Positions 63,825 to 64,000 of a stretch of 64,000 nucleotides of DNA are shown here, one piece after another. Below the pieces are notes generated by a model, which was not told where the DNA came from, made no database searches, and was given only the letters and a program-made list of their open reading frames with translations. Both the position numbers and the translations under genes were made by a program. This DNA is from Tetrahymena elliotti 4EA (taxonomy: Eukaryota; Ciliophora; Oligohymenophorea; Hymenostomatida; Tetrahymenidae). Every line of letters starts with the position of its first letter. Within the stretch, counting starts at the first letter, position 1. The DNA is taken from assembly GCA_000231825.2 (NCBI GenBank), contig JH720301.1, positions 542,336 to 606,335 on the forward strand, given 5' to 3'.

Positions 63825-64000
63825 ATGAGTGATTATTTTGGAGTTGGAACATTTTATTTAGTTTTAATTTTAGTCATATAATCTATTATAGGTAGCTATT
63901 TCTCCTCAAAAAAGATTAGATATTTTCATGAAACAGGAGTTGCTATTGTACTTGGTATGGTTGTTTCAGCTGTAGCCTACTTTGGTTTTAACTACTAATC
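63825..64000 (+). CDS. sodium/proton exchanger (NHE type), 5' part only
   Basis: The ATG at 63825 gives MSDYFGVGTFYLVLILVIQS, a first membrane segment. A short loop with charged residues follows, then FHETGVAIVLGMVVSAVAYF, a second membrane segment. The TGVAIVLGMVVS pattern is typical of the start of CPA1-family exchangers (NHE6-9 type), which swap cations for protons across plasma or endosomal membranes. Only 58 codons are inside the window, so the core exchange motifs cannot be checked. The family call rests on one short block and is moderate. Confidence 0.6.

Overview
The window is macronuclear-type DNA of an oligohymenophorean ciliate, most likely a Tetrahymena species. Every long gene is full of in-frame TAA and TAG codons and ends only at TGA, so TAA and TAG read as glutamine. 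The DNA is extremely A+T-rich. Genes lie far apart on both strands and carry short A+T-rich GT...AG introns, mostly about 50-230 nt. ORF calls with the standard code break these genes into fragments, so all models here were read by hand with the ciliate code. I cannot separate Tetrahymena from a close relative such as Ichthyophthirius without a search.

Layout: a LIN54/tesmin-type CXC protein runs off the left edge (-, to 3540). Then come a TPR-like protein (+, 6156-8155), a large EF-hand / helical-repeat / EF-hand protein (+, 9049-13242) and uracil phosphoribosyltransferase (-, 14710-15528). Next are a small MGSSIS-starting orphan (+, 19099-19593), two unrecognised proteins (-, 20726-22829; +, 23468-27203), a GPALPP1-like protein (+, 27382-28740) and a CCDC177-like coiled-coil protein (-, 29395-32182). 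The SWR1-complex subunit Swc2/YL1 (+, 33339-36218) is followed by a giant MT-A70 methyltransferase with tandem ZZ zinc fingers (-, 37228-44792). The right part holds a coiled-coil protein (-, 46297-48205), a B-box/SPRY protein (-, 50588-52075), a TPR protein (+, 53023-54486), proteasome subunit Rpn9 (+, 60091-61836) and the start of a sodium/proton exchanger (+, 63825 to the right edge).

The genes are independent transcription units, as is normal in ciliates; no operon is implied. Three are chromatin or transcription proteins (LIN54-like, Swc2/YL1, MT-A70-ZZ). Others look ciliary or scaffolding (CCDC177-like, coiled-coil and TPR proteins) or are housekeeping genes (UPRT, Rpn9).

The most striking item is the MT-A70 gene. 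The catalytic domain (DPPW motif) appears to be spliced directly into four ZZ-type zinc fingers and an AT-hook-like tail, after a disordered N-terminal region of about a thousand residues. That is an unusual architecture for a candidate adenine-N6 methyltransferase. No rRNA, tRNA, CRISPR array or intact transposon was recognised.
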